From assembly GCA_013306675.1 (NCBI GenBank), contig JABLUY010000094.1:59656-123655 (forward strand): a stretch of 64,000 nucleotides of DNA, written 5' to 3'. Of the stretch, positions 18,301-27,855 are shown piece by piece. Below the pieces are notes generated by a model, which made no database searches, was not told the DNA's origin, and saw only the letters and a list, made by a program, of their open reading frames with translations. Origin of the DNA: Thraustochytrium sp. TN22 (taxonomy: Eukaryota; Sar; Bigyra; Thraustochytrida; Thraustochytriidae). The translations under genes were made by a program, and so were the position numbers. The first letter of the stretch is position 1, and every line of letters starts with the position of its first letter.

Positions 18301-21300
18301 CGCGCGCTTACCAACATGGCGCGGTTGCTCGCACAGCCCATGATCAGTCGCACGTCTGTGCTCACCGTAGTGCAGCTGCTTACTTACGACCACTCAGAGC
18401 CGGCATCTGTGCTCGAGGCCAACTTCAGCGCCCTGGGCAACGCCCGCCTCGTGTTGTTCGTGGCTGCTCCCGGCAGCAAGATCGCGAACAGCAGCAGCAG
18501 CAGCAGCAGCAGCAACAACATCAACAACAGCAACACCGAGAGGAACGGGAGCGACGGTGGGCTCTGTTGCGCACGTGACCACACGGAGGGAATCTGTGTC
18601 CAGCTCCACGGGAGCAACTTTCACGTGGTCGGCCATGGCCGCAGCCTGGACCAGCTTGACTGCGCAGCGGTCTCCAACTTTGTCTCGCAGATGCTCACGT
18701 TCGCGAACAGCGCGGCGGAGGCGAATGCCTCCAACGCCAGCGGTAACGCCGCCCTGGTCTTCCACTTCATGGCCCGACTCGAGCGGGCACGCAAGCTCGG
18801 ACTCGACCTGCGCAAGGCGTGGCGTCTCGGGCTACATTTTCGAGACATGAGGCAGCTGCCTTGGGGGCGCGTCATCGTCAAATCAAGTTGGCTCGAAGTC
18901 AATTGGAAACACGCCAACCCGAGGGTCACAGGGCCGGATATGGACCTCGACTGTGAGGAGGCGCGGCAAATGCTCATGCCAGACCAGGTCCTGGAAGCCA
19001 AGAAAGAGGCTTGCCTGGACCTGGAGAGGGCCGCGCCGTGGGCGCACCGCCTCTCCACCCCCAGACAGGACCAGAAGCAGGCCGCCACGTGGGACGAGCT
19101 CGTTGCGAAGGAAGCCGTGCTTGCAAGCCCGGAGGCCGCACAGAACGCAGCCGAAAAGCTCCAAGGTCAAAGGCTGCGCGGCGACGACGCTGCGCGGAGG
19201 GTCCTCAAAGTGCTCTTGAAGGTGCTTCGCGCGCCCTCCGCGATGGATCCTCCTATCAGGGAGGCGCCAGAGGCTCGCCGCCTCCTCCCACGTGTTCTGC
19301 TCATGGATCTGTCTCGCCTTCAAGGGAATGCGCCGTCGATGAGCCACTGGGTAGCCAAGGCGCTGAGCCTGATCGGCGCCACAGCCGAAACCTCCGTCTT
19401 CGCCCTGGAGGCGTCGACTTCCGAGCTTGCTGTGCAGGCGCTCCTGGTCGGCATCCGAGAGGCGGCGAGACGTCCCCGTGACGCTGCGTATTGCCTCGCA
19501 AACCGCCGCGGCCTCGTCATTGCCGGTGTCGATCATCTCCTGCCGAGCGACCGGGATCTACTCATCGCAGCATGCGCAGATTACTCCGGCGCGGTGCGTG
19601 CGCAGGAGAATGGCGACGTCGATCCGCCCGTACTCGTACTCGTCGCCAACGAGGGGCTCGTCCTGGATGAGCATGCCGAAAAGGCCATCTTTCGTGTAGA
19701 GCCAACCAACGTGGACGAAGTTTTCCAGCGTCTACAGGAGCAGCAGCCGCAACTCCCTCGCGAGAAGAGACAGGTGTGCGTGCACGTTGTGCAAGATCTG
19801 GCAGCGCGTGCCGCTGGGTTTGTCCCCCAAGGGCCCCGCGTCCTGCTGCGAAAGTCTATGACCATTGCGACCTTCGTGTCGGAGCTTCGTGAGGCGATCC
19901 AGCAAGGCCGCTCCGGTCTTCGCGAGCACCATGTTGTGGTCTTGGACTGTCTCGAGGATGGCCCAGAGGTCTTCGACTCGACGCTGGGCGTCGCGCTCAC
20001 CTCCCTTGTCACGGCCAGCGCCGTGGGCCACGAGACGTCCGCAGGCGCCTTTGTGCTTCTTCGGGACGCGGCGATTAACCTGACGCTCGAGGTGGCTGCT
20101 GGGACGCGCCTGCCCTTTCGGTTGGCGGAGTCGAACTTCAGAGCGCCACCTGCCCCGCCGCCGGCGCCTGAGTCCGAGCAAGCCGCGGCGCGGCTTGAAG
20201 AGCTCGCGGAATTAGGTGGGGACCGCGAGATCACCGAGGCGCAAGTTTGCGAAGCCCTGGGCGTGAGGACGTCTAAATCAATGCCGGTGGGCGCCGTTCT
20301 TCCATTCACATACACGCCAGGCGCCCTGCGGGTGATGGCGAGCGCGCTGCGGTGCATCCCGCCGAGCCCCGGGACCGAGGGGGCCCTGGCGCGTTCCGTT
20401 GTGCTGGCTGGCGACACGGGAACCGGCAAGACGTACCTGTGTCTGAAACTCCAGGAGCTGCTCGCCAGGTCTGACGTGTGGAAGGTGCGTAGCAAAGGTG
20501 CGCGGTTCTGGTCTTTCTCGGCTGCCTTTGGCCATGCCGAGATTCAGTACCTGGGCAAGACACTCGCTACAGACACAGACCGCTCTGCGCAATGGGCCTT
20601 TGCAATCCTCGATGAGGTGACAGCCAGCGCGGCACAGAGCTCCCTGGAGGCCCTAGCGCGCATGACGACCCTGTCAGACCCAACCAGGGTCGAGCACACC
20701 GCACGGCCCTTTCTTCTGCTCACCTGCAACCCGAATCCACAGCGGGACGACGTATTTGAGCTGGCCAGCACCCTCCAAGCGATTCGGGTGGACCTGGAGC
20801 GGGCGCCGCCAGAGTCACTCCGCGCCTTCGTGCAGGCGAGCTTTGCGCGCTTTGCGCCAGGATGCGATGCCGAGGTCGCGGCGTCCATGTATGTGGCTGT
20901 GGCGGACGCCTTCACCGCCCAGCCTACGCAGTACGGCGTGCTCAGCTCCCGCGATGCAACGCAGTGCGCCGCCATCGCAGGAAGCCTGCTCTCCAAATCG
21001 GGCTTTTTGTCACATCTGCAGCCCAGCAAGACGGGCAATTCACCAACCCCGCCCATCCACATCCAGGCCGTAGCGTTGGCGCTCTACCTGGTCATCGGCA
21101 CTCGCATGGTGCCCCGGACGTCCTTCTATGCAACCCTCGATCGGTGCAAACCAGTTCTCGGATCTGATGGCACGTGGGCTACGTACTTTGCGCGCGCAAG
21201 GGAAGAGATCATCCAAGCCTACGCCGTGCCCAAGGGCGTCGTGCCAACCCCAGCACTCGGCGAGAACCTGCTCGTGCTGACACTAGGCCTACTGACGCGC

Positions 21301-24300
21301 CAGCCCGTTCTCCTCTTGGGCAACGACGGTATGTCCAAGAGCCTGTCCATCAAGTTGGTCACTCGGCAGATGCGCGGCGACCTCTCTGGCCACGAGCTTC
21401 TGAAGAAGCATTTCCCTCGCTTGCAGTCCTTTGCGCTGCAATTCTCCCCGCGCACCTCGGCTGCTTTGGTGCGCCAACTCGGTGCAGCGCTCACAGGCCT
21501 TCAAGAAGACAGGCGCACAGCGTCCTTCTTCAAGACGGCCCTGCCGTGTGCTGTGCTCGAGGAGATGTCCATGGCGCGTCCCGGCCCAGAGGGCCCTCTG
21601 CGTGCACTCCATGGCCTTCTCGACGACCACCAGCTGCAGCCGCGCCACGAGCTGCAGAGCATGGCACAGGCCGGGTCAGGGTCGAACAGCTTCGGCTTCT
21701 GCGCGACGTCCAACTTCTTGCCCGGGCGCGAGAACGAGATCCCGATCGGCCGCGCCCTGGCGAATCGCATGCTTGTGCTCGTGCACGAGAAGCAGAGCCT
21801 CGAGGATCTCGCGCGCATGGCCGAGGCCGCGGCAAGCTCATGGGCCCCGCAGCCACTTCCGCCACCTCACGCAGACCTCATTCGCGGGGTCGCCGAACAC
21901 GTTGCGGTGCGCGACCTTCTGGTCTTCGCGCGCGCCTTGGCCGCCACCCCGTCGCGCCCGTGGGCCGCCGATAGCGCTACCGATGACATCCTGGCGTCCG
22001 TCTACGCCGCGTACTTGCAGCGAGCCGGCAAAGATGCCTCCAAGAGTGCCTGGGCGAGCCTGGAACGCGAGCTGGCGGGCTTGCCCAGCAGCGGCAGCAA
22101 CATCAGCCTGGCTGCATTCGACCCCATGCGAATGCTCAGCATCCTGCGGGACCCAGCGATGCCCCCTCGCGCGCTCCTCGTCATCTACGAAACCACTCGC
22201 GACCTCGAGGACTGGATGGTGGCTCTGGACAACAGCCTATGCCCGAGGCTGACCGCCTGCGACACAACCGTCTTGGATCTGCTTGAGCGTGGCCTCGACC
22301 CGGGGATCGTGCGAGCTCTGCAGGTGGAGTCCGTTGGCAAGCTCGCGAGCATGACCGAAGCTAGCATACGGACTCGGGCCGCCACGCTCAACGCAGGTCA
22401 TGTGCAGCAATTGCGTGAACTGCTGGAGTCGCACGCGCAGCTCTGCGACGACATCCGCCCGCTCAGCTCTCTGCAAGACGAGGAAGGCGACTGCGACGGT
22501 GGTGGCAGCTCGGTTCCGATCAAGGACTGGCTTGCATCCAGGCTACCGTCCGTGAAAAAGGCCCGGCGGAAGGAAATTTGCGCTGCGCTCTCCGCGCGCG
22601 GCGTCACGACGTCGGGCGAGCTCGCGAAGGTGCCGATTGCGGTCTTTCTCACGCCTTCGTGGCGCGAGACATTTGGACCCGTGACTCTAGAGGTGGCACG
22701 CGCCGCGCTGCTGGCGCGCGAGGAAGAGTCGCGTCGGGCTTCGGAAGATCGGTTGCGGCACAACACGCGGCAGCTCAAACGGGCGCTGGACCAGGAAGAC
22801 AGCACACCTGGTGCTTCTTGGAGTCCTGCTCCTCGCGAGGTCATCTGCGTGAGCGAGCGTGTCGCGCTCGCTGAAGAGGGGCATCGCGAGGCCCTCTTGC
22901 GATTGCGCGCCAGCGTGCAAGCCGGCGGCTGCACAACGCTCATCAATCCCGAGCCGGTGCTTGACTGCATTCACGCACTCATGAACGACTTCACAGACGG
23001 GCAGACGTCAACTTTGCAAATGGGCACCTCCTTCGAGACGGTGTCTATCGGCAAAGGTGCAAGGCTGATCCTGTGCGTGCATGCGAGCAAGGTGGCCCAG
23101 ATTCACCCGGCTGTGCTTTCGCGCGTGTCTGTGGTGAACTCAGGCTATCCGATGCCCCGACAGCTTCCTTGGGGCCGGCTCAGGCCGGTGTCGGTGTACT
23201 CACTGTTAGCGCAGCAATTGGCCGATGCGAACGCGGAGACCTGGCCCTCTGAGGAAGACCGGGACCTACTGCGGGTTATTGACGGCGCCGGCACGGCGAT
23301 CTTTGACAGTCGGCCTGGGAAGCCGGTATCCATCGTCGCCTGCGCTAGCTCCATCGCGTGCCCTCAGAACTTCATGCACCTGGAGGCGAGCAAATTCAAC
23401 ACTGTGGATGCCTTTGCCCAGGCAGTCCGCCTCACGCTTGAGCAGCAGCACGCGCGCACGGGCGTCCTGCTGGACCTCACGTCCTTCTCGCTCGTGGACA
23501 CCGTCAACGTTCTCGTGCTCCTCGGGTTTGCCGGCGCCTTTCTGCAGACGGAGTCCCTTGTGAGCCGGTCTCGCCTGGTCTTCGATCCCCTCGCCACGGT
23601 TTTCGAGGAGCAAGTTCTTCATCGCAAGCGTCGCGTCGTCATCCAGGTGCACCCGCTCGCGTTTTCGGCCTGCCTTCCGAGCGAGAAGCTGAGCAAGACG
23701 GTCGAGCTCCTCGAGGTGCGCGACACCCTACAGAATGTCCTGGCGGAGTGGCCCTCGCTGGTTGACATCGCAGATGACGCGCGCTGCGTCGCAGGCACGA
23801 GCCGCAGCTTGCTCTGTGCGTACCTGTGCATGAGTCAAGATGAGCAAAACGATGACCCTGCGGAGGCGGCGGCGGCGCTCGCGAGACTGGCCGTGGACCA
23901 GGTCCTCGTGCACCGCTGGGGCCCGTGTCTCAAGGGTTCGGCCCGCATGGACGCGTGGAAAGGCCTCTGCGCGGCGGCAGAGCGGAGTCCCGCTTCGCTC
24001 CGTACCTTGGTGCTCGGGGATCTCCGCGACGAGATCTTTCGCTGCGCGAACTTCGTTCTGGAGACCCTGGGCAACAGGGAGTGCCTCACAGGCCGCGTCG
24101 ACGAGCGCGATGCAGAGCGCTGGTGGTCCTCGGACGAGGACGTCGCGGCAGCACTGCTGGCTGCCAGGGCTTTTAGCTTCCAGCACTCTACGGTCCGTTC
24201 CGTTAGCGTGGCTCAGTCCTCTCTGCGGCTGGCGCAGACCATCGCGAGCGCGGCTGCGAGCGAGACGCTCTTCCCCGGTGCGAAGCATCTTCTGGAGGCG

Positions 24301-27300
24301 GTTCAGGACGGCGGCGCCACCGGCCTTGCGAGCGCATTCCCCAAGATCGCAGCTTCCAACAAGCTCCTACCGGCCGGGCTCGTGAAGCGCCTGGCCGACA
24401 GCTTGGTCAGGGAGCTGGCCTCCAAGTGGCGGCTCCCTCCGCTGTCGGGCTTTGAGTGCCCCGCCGGCTTCGTCCGCGCTTTCGTGACCGAGCCCCGCAC
24501 GCTGCGCGATGTGCTCCTCGCGTTCCACGAGCAACATCACGAGCTCATGCTGCTGGCGCTTGTGCAACCTGTGCGGCCGGACCACCGGGCTGTGGAGAAT
24601 GCCATCGATCAGGTCCTGATGTCGCTCCGCGCCGGGAGAGTGAAGCGCGGAGTGACCGCAGCCGTCTTCGTCAAGACGCTGCGGTATTCAAAGGCAGGGG
24701 GCGCCGCGGTGCTGGACGCTGTGGAGAGACTCGCGCATCTGTGGCTGGCCTTTGCTCGCGCGGGTGTGGGAAACCAGCAAGCGCTGACGGAGGGTGCCAA
24801 GTTGGAGGCTGGTGAAATGCTGGATGCGGCGAACAGCGCAAGCCCCGAAGTACTCCTGATTCGCCTCGAGGGCGTCAAGGCCCAGCTGAGTCCGGCCAGC
24901 ATTGCGCGTCTGCTGGTTTTTCTGCTCAATCGTGGAGCATCCCCGGACCTGCTCGCCCGCGCGCTACGACTCAATCCCGATGCCCCCCACGGCCAAGCGC
25001 AGCGTGTGGTGGACATCCTGGGCGCCCTTGGAGATGCCGTGCAAGCAAATCCGCAACAGAACCTCGGCCGCGCTCTTCGCCTCCTTGCGGCCAACCTCGT
25101 CACGCGCAACACATTGCAAACATGGGTGCGGTGCATGTCGCCACAGGCTGGGCGCGACCGCACCCGGGGCATGACCGAGCCAACCTGGCGTCTCTTTTGC
25201 GCCGCCTTCGGAGCCCAAGTTCTCGAGACGGGACTTCAGGACGGCAGCGACAAGGCCGCCCAGGAGGTGGGCGTGGTACTTCAAAAACAAAACGCGGCGT
25301 CGCGGCCCCTGCGTCACTACCTGATTCGCGCTCTCGTGCGCGATCGTGGCGAGTCGAACCTCAAGGAGGCACGTTCCTTTCTTGCAGAGAGCGTGCCTGA
25401 CGAGCCGGAATGGTTCGAGCCCTTTATGACGCCGCCACTGGAGGGGGTGGATGGGCTGCTCGCTGCCGTTCCCGGATTCGAGAGCGGCGGCGCGCACGGT
25501 TTATGGGCCGCATTGGGTCTGACTTCGCCGGTCCCAGTGCTCGCGGAAGGCTGCGAGGACTTTGCGGCGCCCGCGTTGCTGTGGATGGCGCTTACTGCGC
25601 CCGACGGCGTGCTGGGCCGCGCTGGCCAAGGCCTCTCGGCGCCGCGCTACGCACAGACACTGGCACAGGCGACGCTGCCAGGGATGGAGATGACGCCGCT
25701 GGAGATGGCTCGTGAGTTGAGCGGTGCAACAACAGTCAACAAGTGTCCAGGTTGCGGGTACATTTACAGCATCGGCGAGTGCGGGATGCCGATGGTAGCC
25801 AGGCCATGCCCAGGGTCAGGGTGCGGGAGTACCATCGGTGGCCAAAACCACACGTTCGCTGGCGGTAGATCGCACGGTGTGCCTGGCGAGGCCCGAGAGT
25901 CCATAGGAGGCATCCCATTGGAGCTCAATCTCGATGATGCCGCCGCTTACACAATGCGCGACCTTCGACCCCTCGAGTACCGCATTTTGTGGCTTTTGAT
26001 GCTGTTCCCGCTCGTGGTCGTGGGGAGCGGCGAGCCCGGGGCTCGCGTCGATCGCCGCGTGGAGCAGGCAGCCATCGCGTGGCGCGCCTTCAAGAAGGTG
26101 GTTGGCCTCTACAGCGATGCGGAGGCGTCGAGTGCCATGCTCGCCCTTTTGCTGGCAGCCCAAGCTCGGCAGGCTCACCAGAACCTGGCGTTGAGCGGGC
26201 ACTCGCTCACGATGGTCCAGGTTGGAAATGCAACGCAGTTCCGCAAGAGGCTTGAGAGCGAATTCCAAAACGCACTTCGAGCCCTTGTGCCCCCAGGGGA
26301 GCAGCTGGCGACGTGGCTCTCGCGCGAAGCCAAGGTCTTAATCGCACGCATGAGTGAAGAGCAAAAGCAACACCCGTTGGTCTTCCTTCGGGAGAGCAGC
26401 ATTCAAGAGGCTCTGGAGAAGGGCGACATGGAGGTGCATGAGGCCATCTTCCCCCAGGCATGCGAGCTCCGCGTGCAAGCTGAGTTGGGCTCTGACCTGG
26501 TACGGACGCGGCTCTGGGAGCTGCGCGACCAGGTCGAGAGATTTCCGCTCACAACGCTCGCTGCATACGTTTCGTCCACTACGAGCGATCACAACGGCAG
26601 CTGGGAGAGTGAACGTTTTCAGGAGTTGCTCGCTCACTTGCCCGCATGGGCCAGGGAGGTCCCGCGCGTGGCGCAACATCTCAAGGTGCTCGTGACCGGC
26701 GCGCTCAGGTTTCAGAAGGCCGCGCGCAGGACTGCCGACGCAGCCTCTGCGTGGGATGCCGCAAACGCGGTTCTTGGCGCGGCCGATGCAAGGGACTTCA
26801 AGCGCGCTTGGGACACGTGCCGCTTCGGTCATCAGTTTGAGTGTCAGGAGGTGGCAGACCTTGGCGCACTGGAGGAGCTGCCCGGGACCGACCTTCTTGC
26901 CGTGGCCGGCAGCATGGGCGTGACGCCACTCCAGACCATGGTGAAGAAGCTCGTCGACGCGCACAACAGCATGATTGACTGGACGACCGAGCAGTGCGGT
27001 GAGGACGTCGAGACGATTTCCATCTTCAAAGTGGACAGCCTTGAGGCGCACATGGCGTCTTGGCCAACACTGCACGTGCTCGTGGAACTTCATCCGGAGC
27101 GCGCGAAGGCTGGTGGGACCGGGCTTGAGCTGGAGCTCGCTCTTAGCATCCCGCCGGTGAGCTTCGACCTTAAGGGTGCTTGGCCTCAAGCGAGCGGGCT
27201 CGCACCCGGCCGGGACAGCGCGAGCGTGGTGAGCATTCCGGGCATCCCACTCGCTGACACCCTGCCCGCGTTGGTCCAGGCGCAGCTGGACGAGCTTCCT

Positions 27301-27774
27301 GCGGGCGAGGCGACCCAAGAAGTGCTGGAGCTTGCCCAGCTGCACGCTGCCAACCTCGCCCAGCAGGTCGGCATGCGCAAGCCTGTCTCGCCGGAGGCAT
27401 CCGTGACAGTCGGGACAACTCCCGCATCGCAAGAGCCGCTGAAGGTTCAAGTGCAGCACTTGGAGCTGCTCCAAATGCGGCTGTGCCGCAAGCTCAACCA
27501 GCGTCCCTACGACATTCTTCCGCCAGTCTTCCGCCGCCCTTTGCCGGAGCCTGCACCGGCCCTCATCCAACGACGTGAGACCTTGCGAGCCCTCGGCGAA
27601 CTGTGCCTGCACATTACTGCGTTCTCGAACGGGGGCACTCCTGTGAGCGACGTGGTCCCGTACGTGGATGGCTTTGACGAGCTGCCGGAGGAGGTGCGCA
27701 ACGCCATCAATGCTCTTGACGTGCCGTGCAAATACCTGCACGCGCTGCTCGAGGCGAGTGAGGCCGCTTTGTAG
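15397..27774 (+). CDS. RNF213-like: RNF213-like giant AAA protein with RZ finger, B1 (4125 aa)
   Basis: Uninterrupted frame from ATG 15397 to TAG 27772-27774. The first AAA unit has Walker A GDTGTGKT at residue 1672, Walker B FAILDEVT at about 1735 and a sensor TCNPNPQR, matching the RNF213 family's CNP motif. The second AAA unit has the family's odd Walker A ending in Ser-Lys-Ser (GNDGMSKS at 1975) and an LEEMSMA...LHGLLDDHQL Walker B region at about 2053. A further RNF213-like segment ending SRVSVVNSGYP lies near 2580. An RZ-type zinc finger spans about 3450-3488 (CPGCGYIYSIGECG... then CG, IGGQNH). About 640 residues follow it, in keeping with RNF213 layout. RNF213 proteins are giant ubiquitin ligases that assemble on lipid droplets and intracellular pathogens; the RZ finger carries ligase activity. 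I find no Cys/His cluster resembling a RING. Residues 1030-1046 are a Ser/Asn repeat. Family assignment rests on motifs read by eye. Confidence 0.88.
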   Translation: MVWVVLDASALGEEARDRPVKVEAGTEDKALLESGAVLRDAWPLVAVKVSLLTGYKEIFKGLYNGLMSALGGSADTKTLAANARIGELEVKKVELSMEDLRSKKTSTILHFADERSEVRTQALLTCLAAIASKEGCSPLELLLNKQTQRHLSEGAGAEAWDELLPWSLADAKEHARAAQVLCVMGWARAAQRHVDAFLAELRCIPRIDERSSRDLQATLKRGFPWDMIANPFVATLLQDVFLLAGRESAHTEDVTALATHGTDPMQQNSWEHEAVLVALGIKSIARHLAWDPRACARRAERTLVYGVLCCIADPSGPKRARSKYPAISMDGFRVQEALRLASMPGIDDISHNSFLEWMRKSVVACMRLDEALEEGLKLFPSKESLVERRVSFSLQIGRQHFRNEVCALASEVPAAERELVATCIFRTNMQWRMEELIRILLSTILRENDLTQDLRRAVEVLSRAPEPLLLKACKSFFILGPEEVVWRSWAEHSAPRVAALLLMNLRGYPTYRESSEYRHFAAQALSLGVVSVEDFAAHGETSITTRQSHSQVILAMELRLLIAVRDALLAHPRCTDPDKLVSKVSKEFKRLKESLNVKTLWTWLEAWETPHARHAAGAAAAAAADVLPDSPEDCEALRRQVRLFRQGLATIVESRTRMDAFCAYVHKGLRAHLSNDLVADLKKRLEDFDSVLSVFPGRTAELLHQLGELAAFEKKDGVAAADSIWFHHAVLQHLGNPQTVEEVFRLMRTAFASAREEVKSALSGRLQCAPLGAAWASSDVAREEAALCALLSRPLAARVHDTGREEQDAKRQRLARLCVVVIPVLADVRKTPQRLATISQALVEGPVWNKDESLLAQWLRLYADEDCPLPWFGEQSLDNLVSVGEKALGLNVSEWAKFKYVEAERDGIRALIDQRARDGADRLEQKLEQLRSATLIQDRDLTFEARFVTELYQRLDGLLAPAGADSAIRALTNMARLLAQPMISRTSVLTVVQLLTYDHSEPASVLEANFSALGNARLVLFVAAPGSKIANSSSSSSSSNNINNSNTERNGSDGGLCCARDHTEGICVQLHGSNFHVVGHGRSLDQLDCAAVSNFVSQMLTFANSAAEANASNASGNAALVFHFMARLERARKLGLDLRKAWRLGLHFRDMRQLPWGRVIVKSSWLEVNWKHANPRVTGPDMDLDCEEARQMLMPDQVLEAKKEACLDLERAAPWAHRLSTPRQDQKQAATWDELVAKEAVLASPEAAQNAAEKLQGQRLRGDDAARRVLKVLLKVLRAPSAMDPPIREAPEARRLLPRVLLMDLSRLQGNAPSMSHWVAKALSLIGATAETSVFALEASTSELAVQALLVGIREAARRPRDAAYCLANRRGLVIAGVDHLLPSDRDLLIAACADYSGAVRAQENGDVDPPVLVLVANEGLVLDEHAEKAIFRVEPTNVDEVFQRLQEQQPQLPREKRQVCVHVVQDLAARAAGFVPQGPRVLLRKSMTIATFVSELREAIQQGRSGLREHHVVVLDCLEDGPEVFDSTLGVALTSLVTASAVGHETSAGAFVLLRDAAINLTLEVAAGTRLPFRLAESNFRAPPAPPPAPESEQAAARLEELAELGGDREITEAQVCEALGVRTSKSMPVGAVLPFTYTPGALRVMASALRCIPPSPGTEGALARSVVLAGDTGTGKTYLCLKLQELLARSDVWKVRSKGARFWSFSAAFGHAEIQYLGKTLATDTDRSAQWAFAILDEVTASAAQSSLEALARMTTLSDPTRVEHTARPFLLLTCNPNPQRDDVFELASTLQAIRVDLERAPPESLRAFVQASFARFAPGCDAEVAASMYVAVADAFTAQPTQYGVLSSRDATQCAAIAGSLLSKSGFLSHLQPSKTGNSPTPPIHIQAVALALYLVIGTRMVPRTSFYATLDRCKPVLGSDGTWATYFARAREEIIQAYAVPKGVVPTPALGENLLVLTLGLLTRQPVLLLGNDGMSKSLSIKLVTRQMRGDLSGHELLKKHFPRLQSFALQFSPRTSAALVRQLGAALTGLQEDRRTASFFKTALPCAVLEEMSMARPGPEGPLRALHGLLDDHQLQPRHELQSMAQAGSGSNSFGFCATSNFLPGRENEIPIGRALANRMLVLVHEKQSLEDLARMAEAAASSWAPQPLPPPHADLIRGVAEHVAVRDLLVFARALAATPSRPWAADSATDDILASVYAAYLQRAGKDASKSAWASLERELAGLPSSGSNISLAAFDPMRMLSILRDPAMPPRALLVIYETTRDLEDWMVALDNSLCPRLTACDTTVLDLLERGLDPGIVRALQVESVGKLASMTEASIRTRAATLNAGHVQQLRELLESHAQLCDDIRPLSSLQDEEGDCDGGGSSVPIKDWLASRLPSVKKARRKEICAALSARGVTTSGELAKVPIAVFLTPSWRETFGPVTLEVARAALLAREEESRRASEDRLRHNTRQLKRALDQEDSTPGASWSPAPREVICVSERVALAEEGHREALLRLRASVQAGGCTTLINPEPVLDCIHALMNDFTDGQTSTLQMGTSFETVSIGKGARLILCVHASKVAQIHPAVLSRVSVVNSGYPMPRQLPWGRLRPVSVYSLLAQQLADANAETWPSEEDRDLLRVIDGAGTAIFDSRPGKPVSIVACASSIACPQNFMHLEASKFNTVDAFAQAVRLTLEQQHARTGVLLDLTSFSLVDTVNVLVLLGFAGAFLQTESLVSRSRLVFDPLATVFEEQVLHRKRRVVIQVHPLAFSACLPSEKLSKTVELLEVRDTLQNVLAEWPSLVDIADDARCVAGTSRSLLCAYLCMSQDEQNDDPAEAAAALARLAVDQVLVHRWGPCLKGSARMDAWKGLCAAAERSPASLRTLVLGDLRDEIFRCANFVLETLGNRECLTGRVDERDAERWWSSDEDVAAALLAARAFSFQHSTVRSVSVAQSSLRLAQTIASAAASETLFPGAKHLLEAVQDGGATGLASAFPKIAASNKLLPAGLVKRLADSLVRELASKWRLPPLSGFECPAGFVRAFVTEPRTLRDVLLAFHEQHHELMLLALVQPVRPDHRAVENAIDQVLMSLRAGRVKRGVTAAVFVKTLRYSKAGGAAVLDAVERLAHLWLAFARAGVGNQQALTEGAKLEAGEMLDAANSASPEVLLIRLEGVKAQLSPASIARLLVFLLNRGASPDLLARALRLNPDAPHGQAQRVVDILGALGDAVQANPQQNLGRALRLLAANLVTRNTLQTWVRCMSPQAGRDRTRGMTEPTWRLFCAAFGAQVLETGLQDGSDKAAQEVGVVLQKQNAASRPLRHYLIRALVRDRGESNLKEARSFLAESVPDEPEWFEPFMTPPLEGVDGLLAAVPGFESGGAHGLWAALGLTSPVPVLAEGCEDFAAPALLWMALTAPDGVLGRAGQGLSAPRYAQTLAQATLPGMEMTPLEMARELSGATTVNKCPGCGYIYSIGECGMPMVARPCPGSGCGSTIGGQNHTFAGGRSHGVPGEARESIGGIPLELNLDDAAAYTMRDLRPLEYRILWLLMLFPLVVVGSGEPGARVDRRVEQAAIAWRAFKKVVGLYSDAEASSAMLALLLAAQARQAHQNLALSGHSLTMVQVGNATQFRKRLESEFQNALRALVPPGEQLATWLSREAKVLIARMSEEQKQHPLVFLRESSIQEALEKGDMEVHEAIFPQACELRVQAELGSDLVRTRLWELRDQVERFPLTTLAAYVSSTTSDHNGSWESERFQELLAHLPAWAREVPRVAQHLKVLVTGALRFQKAARRTADAASAWDAANAVLGAADARDFKRAWDTCRFGHQFECQEVADLGALEELPGTDLLAVAGSMGVTPLQTMVKKLVDAHNSMIDWTTEQCGEDVETISIFKVDSLEAHMASWPTLHVLVELHPERAKAGGTGLELELALSIPPVSFDLKGAWPQASGLAPGRDSASVVSIPGIPLADTLPALVQAQLDELPAGEATQEVLELAQLHAANLAQQVGMRKPVSPEASVTVGTTPASQEPLKVQVQHLELLQMRLCRKLNQRPYDILPPVFRRPLPEPAPALIQRRETLRALGELCLHITAFSNGGTPVSDVVPYVDGFDELPEEVRNAINALDVPCKYLHALLEASEAAL
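18489..18536 (+). repeat. In-frame AGC/AAC trinucleotide repeat in B1
   Basis: A run of AGC codons followed by AAC codons encodes Ser then Asn residues (about residues 1032-1046 of B1). The B2 paralogue lacks it at this place, so it is a lineage-specific low-complexity insertion in a loop. Confidence 0.85.
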
Positions 27775-27855
27775 GACCGCAACAACAAGCCGACCCATCA
27801 ACGAAGAAAGAAGAAACAAAGAATGCGTTCAACGGTGAGATGTATTGCTTGTATC
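27775..27855. other. 81-bp gap between converging B1 and A2
   Basis: B1 (plus) stops at 27774 and A2 (minus) stops at 27856, so their 3' UTRs almost certainly overlap. The plus strand is A-rich (GAAGAAAGAAGAAAC). No AATAAA is visible on either strand. Confidence 0.8.

Noticed and set aside
2495-27774. A1 and B1 as two halves of a split RNF213
   Set aside because: B1 alone has the full order expected (long N-terminal part, AAA units, RZ, C-terminus), so A is more likely a separate partner than a missing N-terminal half; not excluded without a profile search.
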